NCBI GenBank assembly: GCA_022844105.1
Contig: JALHMJ010000001.1
Location: 186,001-250,000, forward strand
From: Hyphomicrobium sp.
GTDB lineage: Bacteria > Pseudomonadota > Alphaproteobacteria > Rhizobiales > Hyphomicrobiaceae
DNA: 64,000 nucleotides
Direction: 5' to 3'
Shown: positions 47,535 through 57,587 of the stretch, piece by piece
Numbering within the stretch: position 1 is the first letter of the stretch
Layout: every line of letters starts with the position of its first letter
Notes under the pieces: generated by a model
The model's database searches: none
Told to the model about the DNA's origin: nothing
The model's input: the letters and a program-made list of their open reading frames with translations, nothing else
Position numbers and translations under genes: made by a program

Positions 47535-47985
47535 GGGTCCTCTTGGTCACATTAGCCCGATGCTGCGACTGATGCGGCTGACGATCAAACGGCGAACATG
47601 AAACACATCGCCCAGATGTCGACGATGTTATGTGCACTGGGTATCCGTGCACCGACCGATCCGGTCCCGGTGCAGCCCCGTGCCTCCGACTCTCTCGGTC
47701 AGCGTTCTAGACTGAAGAGTAACAGTCGTCTTGAGTCGCCGCTTACAACGGATTTGAGTTATCCCCGTTATCTACAGATTGTCGGCTGCAAGGATCGTTT
47801 CAGTGACCTTTGCCACGCTGAGAGTTGACTCAGTTTGATTCGTGGCGCTGATGTTAGCTTGCGGCTTTGGTCGCGGCCTTTTTTGTTCCTCGTTTTGCGG
47901 TTCTTCTCCCACTGTACCGTCTGCGTTTGTGTTCCCAGAATCTGTGGTTTTCACAGGCGCTACGATCGGTACAGGAGTCGACGGC
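47535..47985. other. intergenic region before the pyruvyl-transferase-like gene
   Basis: 451 bp. The reading frame of the next gene extends through part of it (to 47842), but without a usable start or protein-like composition. A TTGACT at about 47826 has no good -10 partner. I see no gene or hairpin of note. Confidence 0.45.
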
Positions 47986-49032
47986 ATGAGCTCGCTTCGA
48001 GCCCTCTTCGTTAATGATGCCTCGCTGGCTGGCCACCACGGGTCCGCACTCGTCAGCAGGCGCGCGCGGGAGTTGGCGAGCGAAGCGGGTATCGAGTTGC
48101 AAACCGGATGCGACTGGCCATCGGTCGAAAAGATCCTGTCAAAGCACGCGGCGGATTTTGATTTGGTGATCGTGAACGGCGAAGGCTCGCTGCACGACGA
48201 CACGAAAACAGCCAAGGCTATTGCGCGCATTGGTTTGTGGATGCAGCGCGAAGATGTCCCCGCCTACTTGATCAATACCAGCGAGGAAAACAACAGCGCC
48301 AGGGTTTACCGCGGCATCGCGCAGTTTCGAAAGGTCTTCGTTCGCGACAGCGCCAGCCAGAAATCGCTGAAGCGAGTCGGGATCGCTTCGCACGTTGTCC
48401 CGGACCTGACGTTGACTGCGGATCTGCCGCATGCGTCCGGGGGTGAGGATACATTCGTCACGGACTCATGCGAGGCGGACAAGACCGACGCGCTGTTGCG
48501 ACTTGCAGCGCGTCGTAAAGCCCGCATGATTTCGCTGCGCGCCGCTCCTCCCGTACCTGTAGCCGGGTCGCTGGCCCGGCGCGTGAAGTTCGAGCTGAAA
48601 CGGCTGGGTAGTCAGTTCATGCCGAGGGGGGCATACGCTTTGCGTTATGCTCACGCGCATCGATCAACGGATGCCTTTGTGAACGTTTTGGCCAGCCAAG
48701 CCGGCGGGGTGATTTCGGGCCGCTACCATGGTGTCTGTCTGGCAATGCGTATGCACCTGCCGTTCCTGGCCGTTGTAAGCAACACGTCCAAGAGTTCAGC
48801 ACTCCTTGCCGACTGCGGGCTTTCACATCGGCTGATCGGGCTCAAAGAGCTGGAAGCGCAATCTGATCCTTTGAAAGTGCCGCCCTTTACGGATGAAGAG
48901 CTTCTGGCTCTCGATCTGTTTCTTGCATCCGCCGACCGGAAAGCGCGGCGTATGTTCCGTGCCATTGCGCTCGACGTTCTTGGGCACGAAGTCGACGCCG
49001 AACGGGCCGCACGGTCTGTTTTGGCTGCGTAG
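47986..49032 (+). CDS. polysaccharide pyruvyl transferase family protein
   Basis: 348 aa. The pattern fits the pyruvyl-transferase fold (two Rossmann-like halves): RALFVNDASLAGHHGSALV, DLVIVNGEGSLHDD, KVFVRDSASQKSLKRVGI, then VISGRYHGVCLAMRMHLPFLAV and SNTSKSSALL. The GEGS and GRYHG blocks are the family's sugar-nucleotide and PEP regions. It would decorate a surface glycan with pyruvate or transfer a related group. AGGAG lies eight bases before ATG 47986. It stands away from the polysaccharide region at 27874-35590. Confidence 0.82.
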   Translation: MSSLRALFVNDASLAGHHGSALVSRRARELASEAGIELQTGCDWPSVEKILSKHAADFDLVIVNGEGSLHDDTKTAKAIARIGLWMQREDVPAYLINTSEENNSARVYRGIAQFRKVFVRDSASQKSLKRVGIASHVVPDLTLTADLPHASGGEDTFVTDSCEADKTDALLRLAARRKARMISLRAAPPVPVAGSLARRVKFELKRLGSQFMPRGAYALRYAHAHRSTDAFVNVLASQAGGVISGRYHGVCLAMRMHLPFLAVVSNTSKSSALLADCGLSHRLIGLKELEAQSDPLKVPPFTDEELLALDLFLASADRKARRMFRAIALDVLGHEVDAERAARSVLAA

Positions 49033-49126
49033 GCCTGCACGCTGGCGTCGATCGCTCGTTCACGCGCCACAACGTCTTGCCGTCAAAGGGTTCGCGTCCT
49101 AGGTAAGGGAACCGGAGACGTTCCCA

Positions 49127-50590
49127 TTGAACCGCCCCCTATTCGAGCTGCCGAGCCGGTCGACGTTCAGGACCGCGGGCGCAAGCTTACGAGATGCTTT
49201 GACGCCGACCGTCCGCCTGGGCGTGACGGGCCTGTCGCGGGCCGGCAAAACCGTTTTTATCACGGCACTCGTGCGCAACTTGATGATCGGCGGGCGATTG
49301 CCGTTCTTTACCCCCGAGGCTGAAGGACGGCTGCGTGATTGCATTCTGGAGCCGCAGCCCGACGATGCCGTCCCCCGGTTCGATTATGAGGCGCATCTGG
49401 GTTCACTGGCCGGCGACCCCGCAGGCTGGCCAGACAGTACGCGGCGCATCTCGGAATTGCGCCTGACGCTCGGGTTCCGACCGCGCGATCTCATTCGCCG
49501 GTCGCTCGGCATCGACCGGCTGCATGTCGATATCGTCGACTATCCTGGCGAGTGGCTCATCGACCTAGCACTCATCGATCAGTCCTTCACGACCTGGTGC
49601 GCGGATGCCCTGCGCAAGGCGCGGGCCCCGTCGCGTGCCGCACTGTCCGAGGCGTGGCGCGCGTTCGCCGCGCAGGCCGCAGTGGCCGCCAACCCGGAAC
49701 AGACGGCCATCGAAGGCGCGCGCCTGTTCACGGATTACCTTGCTGCCGCCAAGGCGTCCGAACATGGTGTGGGCGCATTGACGCCGGGTCGCTTCCTGAT
49801 GCCGGGGGATCTGTCGGGCTCGCCGCTTTTGACATTCTTTCCGCTGGATCTTGTCGCCGTGCCGGGCGTGGCCAAATCCGCCCTTTTCCGGCTGCTCGAA
49901 CGGCGCTTCGAAAGCTACAAGCGCGACGTCGTCAAGCCGTTCTTTCGCGATCATTTCCTGAAGCTCGACCGACAGGTCGTGTTGGTCGATGTGCTGGGCT
50001 CGCTGTCGCGGGGAGCGGAGAGTGTTGCCGATTTGGAAGATGCGCTGACAAGCGTCCTTGCCGCTTTTCGTCCCGGCATGAACTCGTGGCTGTCCAGCTT
50101 CTACGTCCGGCGCATCGACCGGGTGCTGTTCGCGGCCACGAAAGCCGATCATATCAGCCGAACCAGCCATGACCGTCTGGAAGCCATCCTGATGGCGCTG
50201 ACGGCGCGTGCAGCGCAGCGGGTGACAAAGGCTGGCGGCGAGGTGCGCGTCATGGCGATTGCAGCGCTGCGCGCGACTCGCGAAGCCGAAGTTCGGCGCG
50301 GGTCGGAGACGTTGCCGTGCATCGCGGGAATTCCCATGCCCGGAGAGGTCGTGGCCGGTCAGACTTTCGACGGCCGGCGTGAAGCTGTCATTTTCCCCGG
50401 CGATCTGCCGGCCGATCCGCAGCAGGCACTCGCCCACCCTGGCCGGGAGCTCTCCGGTGCGGCCGCGACCTTCGTTCGGTTTCGACCGCCGCGTCTGGCT
50501 TCTCCGATCGGGTCGAGCGAACCGGCGCCGACGCCGCATATTCGCCTCGACCGGGCACTCGATTATCTGATCGGGGATTGGTTTCCATGA
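49127..50590 (+). CDS. ycjX: YcjX family GTPase-like protein
   Basis: 487 aa. The P-loop is GLSRAGKT at residues 35-42, followed by DIVDYPGEWLIDLALI (a switch-like segment) and LFAATKADHIS, a TKxD-type base-recognition motif. E. coli ycjX is a stress-induced gene paired with ycjF. The TTG start has GGAG nine bases upstream. The stop overlaps the ycjF start (ATGA). Confidence 0.88.
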   Translation: MNRPLFELPSRSTFRTAGASLRDALTPTVRLGVTGLSRAGKTVFITALVRNLMIGGRLPFFTPEAEGRLRDCILEPQPDDAVPRFDYEAHLGSLAGDPAGWPDSTRRISELRLTLGFRPRDLIRRSLGIDRLHVDIVDYPGEWLIDLALIDQSFTTWCADALRKARAPSRAALSEAWRAFAAQAAVAANPEQTAIEGARLFTDYLAAAKASEHGVGALTPGRFLMPGDLSGSPLLTFFPLDLVAVPGVAKSALFRLLERRFESYKRDVVKPFFRDHFLKLDRQVVLVDVLGSLSRGAESVADLEDALTSVLAAFRPGMNSWLSSFYVRRIDRVLFAATKADHISRTSHDRLEAILMALTARAAQRVTKAGGEVRVMAIAALRATREAEVRRGSETLPCIAGIPMPGEVVAGQTFDGRREAVIFPGDLPADPQQALAHPGRELSGAAATFVRFRPPRLASPIGSSEPAPTPHIRLDRALDYLIGDWFP

Positions 50591-51630
50591 CAGACCCGAC
50601 GCAGCCCCCGTCACCGCCGCGTGGTCCGCAGGTCTTCGATGTCGGAGAGGCGACGATCGAAGCGACGTCGTCGTCGCGTGCCGATACTCGTGATCGCGCC
50701 TTGCCGGGAGATGTTCGGGTGCGTCCCACGGCGGAGGAAATTGGCCGTGGCATCCGCTGGGGGGCCATTCTGTTCTCCGCGATGGCCGGACTGGCGGGGC
50801 TTGCCGGCGGGCTCGCGTTCGGCCGTTTCGTTGCGGCGGCTTTCGAGCGGCAGGATTGGGTCGGCTGGTTGGCTTTCGGGTTAGGGATCGTGGCGCTGGT
50901 CGCTTCGTTCGTCCTGATCGTTCGGGAGATCGTTGGTCTTTTCCGATTACGGCGCCTGCAGGGTCTGAACGAGGCCGTTGCGACCGCGCTTGCCAAACAG
51001 GACGTGAAGGCTGAACAGAGCGCCGTTGCCGCACTGCAGCGGCTGCTTTCGAACCGCGCGGATTGTCAGTGGGGCTTGGCGCGGCTGGTCGAGCACGCGA
51101 GCGACGGCCGCGATCCGGGCGACCTTTTGCGTCTTGCTGACCGGGAAGTGATGGCGCCTCTCGATCTGCAGGCGCGGCGGCAGATCCTCAAATCGGCAAA
51201 GCGCGTGGCGACAGTCACGGCGATTTCCCCGATGGCGTGGATCGCCATGCTTTACGTCGCAGTCGAGAACCTCAAGATGCTGCGCACGCTGGCGGCGATC
51301 TACGGCGGGCGGCCGGGGATGACGGGAACGCTCAACATCGCGCGCATGGTCATCGGCCATATCGTGGCAACCGGTGGCGTTGCGATGACCGACGATCTGC
51401 TCGGGCAGTTCCTTGGTCAGGATCTGTTGCGCCGGCTTAGTCGCAGGCTCGGGGAGGGCGCGTTCAACGGCGCGCTGACGGCGCGGATCGGAGTTGCGGC
51501 GCTGGGCGTGACGCGGCCGTTACCGTTTTTGGATGCTCCTGAAATCCGCGTGCGCGATCTCGTGCCGGAGATATTTCGCAAGATCAAAACCGTCGAGCCG
51601 CCATCGTCGAGTGGTCGGCAAGTGACGTAA
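50587..51630 (+). CDS. ycjF: YcjF family membrane protein
   Basis: 347 aa. The disordered N-terminus (about 1-55) is followed by two transmembrane helices (about 60-80 and 95-115). Next is a helical domain with SPMAWIAMLYVAVENLKMLRTLAAIYGGRPG, the TIGR01620/DUF697-like core, and TARIGVAALGVTRPLPF. The ATG overlaps the ycjX stop by four bases, so the two are translated together; the pair is conserved in proteobacteria. It converges on opgH. Confidence 0.88.
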   Translation: MTDPTQPPSPPRGPQVFDVGEATIEATSSSRADTRDRALPGDVRVRPTAEEIGRGIRWGAILFSAMAGLAGLAGGLAFGRFVAAAFERQDWVGWLAFGLGIVALVASFVLIVREIVGLFRLRRLQGLNEAVATALAKQDVKAEQSAVAALQRLLSNRADCQWGLARLVEHASDGRDPGDLLRLADREVMAPLDLQARRQILKSAKRVATVTAISPMAWIAMLYVAVENLKMLRTLAAIYGGRPGMTGTLNIARMVIGHIVATGGVAMTDDLLGQFLGQDLLRRLSRRLGEGAFNGALTARIGVAALGVTRPLPFLDAPEIRVRDLVPEIFRKIKTVEPPSSSGRQVT

Positions 51631-51642
51631 CGCATAGTCTGA

Positions 51643-53664
51643 TCAAGCGGCGCGTGGAACATCCTCGGCCGGCGTCAGCGTCGGGGCGGCGGATGGTGCA
51701 GATGATTTTTGCGCGAACTGTTGCTGCCATTCGCGAGCCAATTCACGGGCACGAACAAGGATCGGCGGCGGTTCGCGATCATCCCATGTGCTGAGGAGGG
51801 CGGTCATCGCGGGTCCGGCCTGTTGTCCGGTCAGCCAATTCAAGGGTCCGGCCAGGATGAGACCGGCGACCACGGGCAGCATCCACAGCAAGAGGCCGGG
51901 CGAGACGATCCAGCAGATCGCGGCAATCACGGCGCCCGTGATCATGTGCAGGAGGTGAAAGCGCATGGCGAACTGGAAGGGTACGCTGCCGTCGTCGCGG
52001 CGCTGGGCTTTCCAGCCGCTGTCGATGCCGGAGAGGATCTGCACCACGGCCGACGTCTGCGTCATCATCAAGATCGGAGCGAGGAGCATGGAGAAAAAGG
52101 TTTCAACCAAGACAGCTGCCAATGCGCGTGGCAGGCCGAACAGTTCGCCCGCCGTTGCGGCACGTTTGACTTCGAGCGCAAGCCCCAACAGCTTTGGCAG
52201 CAGGACGACGGCCATGGTACCGAGGAAGAGGCGCATGGCTGCGCCCGGATCGATGACCGGCCAGATCGGGAACAGGGTTTTGCTGTCCTGAAAATAGCTC
52301 GGGATCAGCTGTTGGCTCTGCAGCGCCAGCACGATGCCTGTGATGAGCGACAGGGCCCAGATGGCGGATACGAGATATGCAAACGCACCCATCGACAGAT
52401 GCACGCGGCCCATGGTGCTGAGCCCCTTGCGCGGGATTAATGCCATGTGCTGCAAGTTGCCCTGCGCCCAGCGGCGATCCCGCACGACGAGATCGATGAG
52501 CCCTGGCGGCATACCTTCATAGGAACCCTGAACGCTCGGCACCATGTGCACGCCCCAGCCGGCGCGCTGCAGCAGCGCCGCCTCCACGAAATCGTGGCTG
52601 AGGATCGGACCTCCGAATGGCTTGCGTCCGGTTAGGATCGGCAATCCAGCGGCGCTGGCGAAGGCCTCGGTTCGGATGATGGCGTTGTGGCCCCAGTAGT
52701 TGCCTTGGTCGCGATGCCAGCACGCGAGGCCTCCGGCAACGGCTGGACCGTAAACGTTGCAGGCGAACTGCTGCAGTCGCTGCAGCAGCGTGGTGCCGCC
52801 GGTCAGACGCGGGATCGATTGGATGAGCCCGGCGCGCGGGTCGCCCTCCATGGCGCGTGCGAGCCGAACGACCGCCTCGCCCGACATGACGCTGTCGCCG
52901 TCCAGAATGATGAAGTGATCGTATGCGCCGCCGAACCGTTCGACCCAGTCTTCGATATTACCGGCCTTCCTGGCCTTATTCTCGATGCGCCGTCGATAAT
53001 AGATCGAAATGACGCCATCGAGCCGCTTGGCCAGCTGGCGATAGCAGGCTTCCTCAGCGTCACCCTCATCCGCGCCGCGCGTATCGGACAAAATGAAAAC
53101 TTCGAACTGCTGCGCCTTGCCGAGGTGGATCAGTTCCTCAGCCATCGCAGCGATGGTGCCGGCGATCCTGTGCGGCTCTTCCTGATACACTGGAAAGAGA
53201 AGTGCCGTGCGGCTATGCAGTGGACCATTGGCCGGCGGGACATTGAGCGTGTCCGTTTGATCGCCGGCAAACAGCGGCAGAAATCCCATGGCGGCGCTGA
53301 GCGAGCCGAACGCGATCCAGCCGAACGTGATGGTCGACAGGACCAGGAAGACGAACTGGATCGGGGTGACAGCGACGAACGACAGAACGCCGTACAACTC
53401 GTAAGCGAAGGCCAGCGTCAACGACAATGCGCCGACGACGATGGCCGCGCGCGGGACCCACGAACCACGCTGCGTCGGGTCGAGGGTGAATGGGATTTTC
53501 TTTGTCAGGTCCTGCGCCGGCATGGCCAGCGGCGATTCGTCTGGCAGAAGTTCGGGGCTGCTCGCATCCTTGCGGGCCGCCGGCAAGGCAGCAACGGTTC
53601 TGGCCTGCGCTGGCGGCTCTACGTGTGCGTTGCGGACGGCGTCCACGAGACCTGGATTCGTCAT
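51643..53664 (-). CDS. opgH: glucans biosynthesis glucosyltransferase OpgH
   Basis: 673 aa inner-membrane GT2 enzyme that makes the backbone of osmoregulated periplasmic glucans. Several helices surround a cytoplasmic domain with LDGDSVMSGEAVVRL (DxD region), FAPC-like LSHDFVEAALLQRAGW and the RDRRWAQGNLQH block, the Q/RxxRW signature. The N-terminus is shorter than in E. coli (847 aa). The ATG at 53664 lies one base after the opgG stop; the frame extends upstream to 53715 inside opgG. Confidence 0.93.
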   Translation of the reverse strand: MTNPGLVDAVRNAHVEPPAQARTVAALPAARKDASSPELLPDESPLAMPAQDLTKKIPFTLDPTQRGSWVPRAAIVVGALSLTLAFAYELYGVLSFVAVTPIQFVFLVLSTITFGWIAFGSLSAAMGFLPLFAGDQTDTLNVPPANGPLHSRTALLFPVYQEEPHRIAGTIAAMAEELIHLGKAQQFEVFILSDTRGADEGDAEEACYRQLAKRLDGVISIYYRRRIENKARKAGNIEDWVERFGGAYDHFIILDGDSVMSGEAVVRLARAMEGDPRAGLIQSIPRLTGGTTLLQRLQQFACNVYGPAVAGGLACWHRDQGNYWGHNAIIRTEAFASAAGLPILTGRKPFGGPILSHDFVEAALLQRAGWGVHMVPSVQGSYEGMPPGLIDLVVRDRRWAQGNLQHMALIPRKGLSTMGRVHLSMGAFAYLVSAIWALSLITGIVLALQSQQLIPSYFQDSKTLFPIWPVIDPGAAMRLFLGTMAVVLLPKLLGLALEVKRAATAGELFGLPRALAAVLVETFFSMLLAPILMMTQTSAVVQILSGIDSGWKAQRRDDGSVPFQFAMRFHLLHMITGAVIAAICWIVSPGLLLWMLPVVAGLILAGPLNWLTGQQAGPAMTALLSTWDDREPPPILVRARELAREWQQQFAQKSSAPSAAPTLTPAEDVPRAA

Positions 53665-53665
53665 T

Positions 53666-55225
53666 TCAGGCGGTCCACCGATAAAGCCATGTTTCGGATA
53701 GTGTCGCGTCGCCACGCTTCAACGCGAGACGCATCTCGCTGACATCGGCTCCCTCGGTTGCGAAGTTGAACGAGACCCGAACGCCGCCGATGCCTGGGTG
53801 CGGCTGGATCGCGGGAGCGTGCACGGTGCCGGCGCTGACGGACAGATCGAGAGCCGGCAGTTCGGTCAGTTGAGCTAACGCGGGGCCGGCGAAGTCGATC
53901 ATGAAGCGAACCCAGTTTTCCTTTCGCATCGGGCCAACCACCGTGCGCACAACGCGTGCGCCAGGTGTCGGCAATGGACCGTTGGAACCCCAATGCAATC
54001 TGTATGAAAGCGGATAGGGCTTGCCGGGTTCCAAGGAATTTGCCGGTGTCCAGTACGCAACGATATTGTCGTGGATTTCTTCCTCGGAGGGAATTTCAAT
54101 CAACTCGACGTAGCCGTCGCCCCAACTGCCGCGTGGCTCGACCCACAGGCTTGGCCGGCGTTCGAACCGCGCCGCCAGATCGTCGAAGGTGGCAAAGTCG
54201 CGATCGCGCTGCATCAGGCCGAAGCCGCGCGGGTTCTTATCGATGAAGGCGCTGGTCTGTAGGGTGCGCGGATTGGTGAGCGGACGCCAGATGCGCTCGC
54301 CGCGACCATTAAGGATGGCAAGCCCCTCACTGTTGTAAACGGCGGGTCTGAGGTCGCCGTTGATGCGGCTTTGCGCACGGCCTTTCAGAAACATGCTCGT
54401 CAGTGGCGCGAAGCCGACGTGCTTCAAGCTGCGGCGCGGATAAAGCACCGTATCGACCAGCATGACGGTGGTTTCGCCCTGGGCGATCGTGAAGCGATAG
54501 GCGCCGGTGACCGAGGGGCTGTCGAGCAACGCATGGACCACGACTTCGGCTCCGGCGGTGCGCGGTTTTTCGATCCAGAAGGCGCGAAAAATCGGAAATT
54601 CTTCTCCGGCGGGCTGGGCTGTATTAACGGCGAGGCCGCGGGCCGACAGGCCATAGGTCTGTCCGAGACCAACGGCGCGGAAGTAGCTGGCCCCTTGGAA
54701 AACGGCAAATTCATCGACCCGATCGGCACGACTGAGCGGGCCGGCGAGGCGGAAGCCTGAGAATGCATAAGGGGCGGCTTCAGGAGCGGCTGAAATGGTT
54801 TCGCCGAACGTGAACATGCGGCTGTCGGCTTGCAGGCGTCGCGCCTGTCCGTCTTCCACGACGCGGATTTCGACGGGCGTCTCATAGATCCAGCCGCGCG
54901 GCAGCAAATGAACCTCAACGCCGATCCGTTCCGACTGCCAGAGCGCCTGCTCGTTGCGGAAGCGGATGTCGCGGTACTGTTCCTGTTTGAGGGCGTTGAA
55001 CGGTTCGGGCACATCGAGTGCCGGACGGGCGAAGTCCTTCGCCGCGAGGTCCTCGGCCAATTTAAGCACGTCTTTGGCTGCAAACGGCTCGGTGGGCGGC
55101 GGCGCATCCTGGGCGAGGGCTCGTTCGGGAGCCGATGCAAGCTGCGCCAGCGCCAGGACCGTGGCCCAAGCCGACCCGGTCAAAAGCAGCGCTCGGCGTG
55201 ATGGTCCCTCGATTGGGTCAGTCAT
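53666..55225 (-). CDS. opgG: glucan biosynthesis protein OpgG/OpgD, Tat-exported
   Basis: 519 aa periplasmic protein needed for glucan branching or backbone release. The signal peptide carries a twin-arginine motif, PSRRALLLTGSAW, and ends near ALAQDA, as in OpgD. The mature domain begins DVLKLAEDLAAKDFARP and includes YRDIRFRNEQALW, SRADRVDEFAVFQGASYFRA and the FIDKNPRGFGLMQRDRDF block. It is the first gene of the opgGH operon. Confidence 0.93.
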   Translation of the reverse strand: MTDPIEGPSRRALLLTGSAWATVLALAQLASAPERALAQDAPPPTEPFAAKDVLKLAEDLAAKDFARPALDVPEPFNALKQEQYRDIRFRNEQALWQSERIGVEVHLLPRGWIYETPVEIRVVEDGQARRLQADSRMFTFGETISAAPEAAPYAFSGFRLAGPLSRADRVDEFAVFQGASYFRAVGLGQTYGLSARGLAVNTAQPAGEEFPIFRAFWIEKPRTAGAEVVVHALLDSPSVTGAYRFTIAQGETTVMLVDTVLYPRRSLKHVGFAPLTSMFLKGRAQSRINGDLRPAVYNSEGLAILNGRGERIWRPLTNPRTLQTSAFIDKNPRGFGLMQRDRDFATFDDLAARFERRPSLWVEPRGSWGDGYVELIEIPSEEEIHDNIVAYWTPANSLEPGKPYPLSYRLHWGSNGPLPTPGARVVRTVVGPMRKENWVRFMIDFAGPALAQLTELPALDLSVSAGTVHAPAIQPHPGIGGVRVSFNFATEGADVSEMRLALKRGDATLSETWLYRWTA

Positions 55226-55997
55226 GCTGTCTGTCGGGTTGAATGCGAGAAGAGCGCGTAGGAGTAACCCGCTGCGATACCTGATGCCCGCCTAACTGGC
55301 GGACACCCTATCGCGTGGTATCCAGCTCTAAGACTTCGAAGTCTGGTCCCCTGGAAGTCGGGCCCCCCGGCGCAGGTGGAAATCATCAGCATCGGTCTGT
55401 TACCCGAAAATTGTGGCGACATTGCCGGACCGGTGAGGACCTACCGAGACAACGAATGCAGGTTCAACGGGTTCCGACGATGCTGCGGCGCAGCAAACTT
55501 ACGGTAACTTGCACCGTTCAACAAGGCGGGCGGGGTTGTGCCGCGCAAAAAAAGATGGCGCACATCGTTAATGGGTTATTGCTAGTGGTGCTATGAACGG
55601 AAGCCTTGAGACAACGTCGGACACGTCAGTCGCTGGTCAAAAACGTGCAATGTGACAGTCGTTTGACGTGCTTATGATAGTGTTGCGCAAAGCGAATGCG
55701 CGCCCCAAACGGCAAGGTCGTATCGCATTGAAATGTCATTTTTCATCGGTAAATCATAGACTTATGGCCCAGAACATTCATCGTGACAATCGCGCAACAT
55801 CACGGGCGGAATCCACAGCCGATTGGCAGTTTGGCGTTTAAACGGGCGGATCGATCTGCTTAGTATCCTGCCCTGAGCGGTGATTCGGAGCGAGGCTTTG
55901 ACCGCTGGTCGAGATGAGCGTGTGGCGTCGGTTGCGTGAACTATGCAGCAGTAGCGTCAAGCGCCCGTTCTTAAAGTTAGTAGACGGGAGAAGGTAA
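55226..55997. other. long intergenic region between opgG and the porin gene
   Basis: 772 bp, divergent, and the largest gene-free stretch in the window. It must hold the promoters of opgGH and the porin. It is locally AT-rich from about 55560. Short frames (for example 55315-55596 plus) have no family character. TTGACG at 55663 and TTGAAA at 55728 lack good -10 boxes at the right distance, so I assign no promoter. A small RNA is possible but not shown. Confidence 0.5.
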
Positions 55998-57323
55998 ATG
56001 AAGAAACACAACCTCTACGCACTGGTGGCGGCCGGCTTGCTCGCAAGCGGCATGTCGATTTCCAGCGCGTCGGCAGCGGACCTCGGGGGGAACTGCTGCG
56101 CGGATCTCGAGGAGCGCATTGCCGAACTCGAAGCCACCACCGCCCGCAAAGGCAACCGCAAGGTTTCGCTCACCGTATCCGGTTGGGTCGGTCAGCAGAT
56201 CTCGTTCTGGGATGACGGCGTTGAATCCAACGCCTACGTCCACGACGTCGGCACGACGCTGGGCAGCCACGTCAAGTTCACGGGTTCGGCTCAGATCTCA
56301 CCCGGCTGGTCGGCTGGTTACGTTCTGCAGATCGAAGCCATCGGTTCTGACGGTCTGACGACTTCGCAGACCGTACCCGATGGTCCGGCGGTTTTCGGCG
56401 GCGCCGGCGGCACGCAGGTGCTGCAGTCGTACTGGTTTGTGAAGTCTGACCAACTCGGCAAAGTGTCGGTCGGCTTGCAGTCGCAGGCCTCGGACAACAC
56501 CGCAATCCTCGTCGACGGTTCGGGCTCGCTCGTCCCCGCCAACTGGGTCGCATACGACACCAACAGTTTTGCCGTTCGGAATACAGGAAATCTGAACCTC
56601 ACCTGGGGCAACGCTCAGTCGTGCTACGGCGAGGGCGGCGCCTGGGGTGACTGCAACGGCCTACCGCAGAACTCAGTTCGCTATGACACGCCCACGTTTG
56701 GCGGGTTCTCGGCCAGCGCCTCTTGGGGCGAAGACGACTTCTGGGATGTGGCGCTTCGCTATGCCGGCGAATTCTCCGGCTTCAAGCTCGCGGCTGCGGC
56801 TGCCTATAACGAAGTTACGGATCAGCGCTACAACGGTGGCAGCAACGTTCCCGACCAGCAGTATTTTCAGGCTGGCGCTTTCTTGATGCACGTTCCGACG
56901 GGCCTGTTCGGTTTGGTCAACTACGGTTACCTCGAAACGGATGCGCTCGATGTGACCGGAACCAATTCTGATCTCGTGGCTAATGAAGCCGAGACTTGGT
57001 ATGGCAAGATCGGCCTGCGCTCGCGCCTTTCGGCTCTTGGCCACACGGTGTTCTACGGCGAATACCTGAATGGTCAGGACGGCGGGTTCGGTGTCGACGA
57101 CCTCGGCGATGCAGTTGCCGGCAACGACGTTGTCGTTCAGGCGACCGGTAGCGAACTTGAAGTGTGGGGCGTCGGTATCGTTCAGGAAGTCGACGCTGCT
57201 GCAATGTCGGTTTGGGTTAAGTATCGCCATCTCGAGGTTGACGGACTCGTAGACTCGACTGGAGCTGCGGTCGGTGGTGATGACTTCGATTATGTCGGCG
57301 TCGGCGGATTGATCAACTTCTAA
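55998..57323 (+). CDS. outer-membrane porin
   Basis: 441 aa. A signal peptide (about 1-26, ending ASAAD) is followed by a short coiled-coil-like ADLEERIAELEATTAR. Next come repeated amphipathic beta-strands starting KVSLTVSGWVGQQISFWDD, ending in GLINF with terminal phenylalanine, the usual outer-membrane insertion signal. The type is common in Hyphomicrobiales. GAGAAGG lies three bases before the ATG. A strong terminator follows at 57353-57382, so the gene is probably monocistronic and highly expressed. Confidence 0.93.
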   Translation: MKKHNLYALVAAGLLASGMSISSASAADLGGNCCADLEERIAELEATTARKGNRKVSLTVSGWVGQQISFWDDGVESNAYVHDVGTTLGSHVKFTGSAQISPGWSAGYVLQIEAIGSDGLTTSQTVPDGPAVFGGAGGTQVLQSYWFVKSDQLGKVSVGLQSQASDNTAILVDGSGSLVPANWVAYDTNSFAVRNTGNLNLTWGNAQSCYGEGGAWGDCNGLPQNSVRYDTPTFGGFSASASWGEDDFWDVALRYAGEFSGFKLAAAAAYNEVTDQRYNGGSNVPDQQYFQAGAFLMHVPTGLFGLVNYGYLETDALDVTGTNSDLVANEAETWYGKIGLRSRLSALGHTVFYGEYLNGQDGGFGVDDLGDAVAGNDVVVQATGSELEVWGVGIVQEVDAAAMSVWVKYRHLEVDGLVDSTGAAVGGDDFDYVGVGGLINF

Positions 57324-57352
57324 GCTGATCAGTCACTACGAACTGAATTTGG

Positions 57353-57382
57353 AAAGGCCGCCCCTCACCGGGCGGCCTTTTT
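57353..57382 (+). terminator. rho-independent terminator of the porin gene
   Basis: Stem GGCCGCCC/GGGCGGCC, loop CTCACC, flanked by AAA and a run of five T (57378-57382). It lies 30 bp past the porin stop. Confidence 0.92.
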
Positions 57383-57420
57383 GCTGAGATGTTCGGAGAG
57401 GATTTCGGGGAGAGGATTTT

Positions 57421-57452
57421 GGGGTCAGACCCCCCAAATGGGGTCTGACCCC
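57421..57452. repeat. REP-like palindrome, copy 1
   Basis: Two near-identical self-complementary halves, GGGGTCAGACCCC and GGGGTCTGACCCC, separated by CCAAAT. It lies upstream of the RAYT gene. Confidence 0.9.
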
Positions 57453-57471
57453 GCTGCTCCCGCTGCCGCTT

Positions 57472-57490
57472 CCAAATGGGGTCTGACCCC
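57472..57490. repeat. REP-like half palindrome, copy 2
   Basis: CCAAAT followed by GGGGTCTGACCCC only; the left half is missing. Lies 98 bp upstream of the RAYT start. Confidence 0.85.
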
Positions 57491-57587
57491 GCTGCCACGG
57501 CTCTGCTCCCTGCTGTGCCACCGACGGGTTCGCGCCTCTTCACCGTTGTCTGATGAAGGAGACCGTCCAGGCAGGTGGGGGATTGAA

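Noticed and set aside
49565-51034. 489-codon open frame on the minus strand across ycjX and ycjF
   Set aside because: Antisense to two coupled genes with clear family features; its translation is Arg/Pro-rich with no domain.
55315-55596. 93-codon frame in the spacer before the porin
   Set aside because: No ribosome binding site at a sensible start, no recognisable domain, and atypical composition.
55663-55756. Promoter-like TTGACG and TTGAAA hexamers
   Set aside because: No acceptable -10 hexamer lies 16-18 bases downstream of either.
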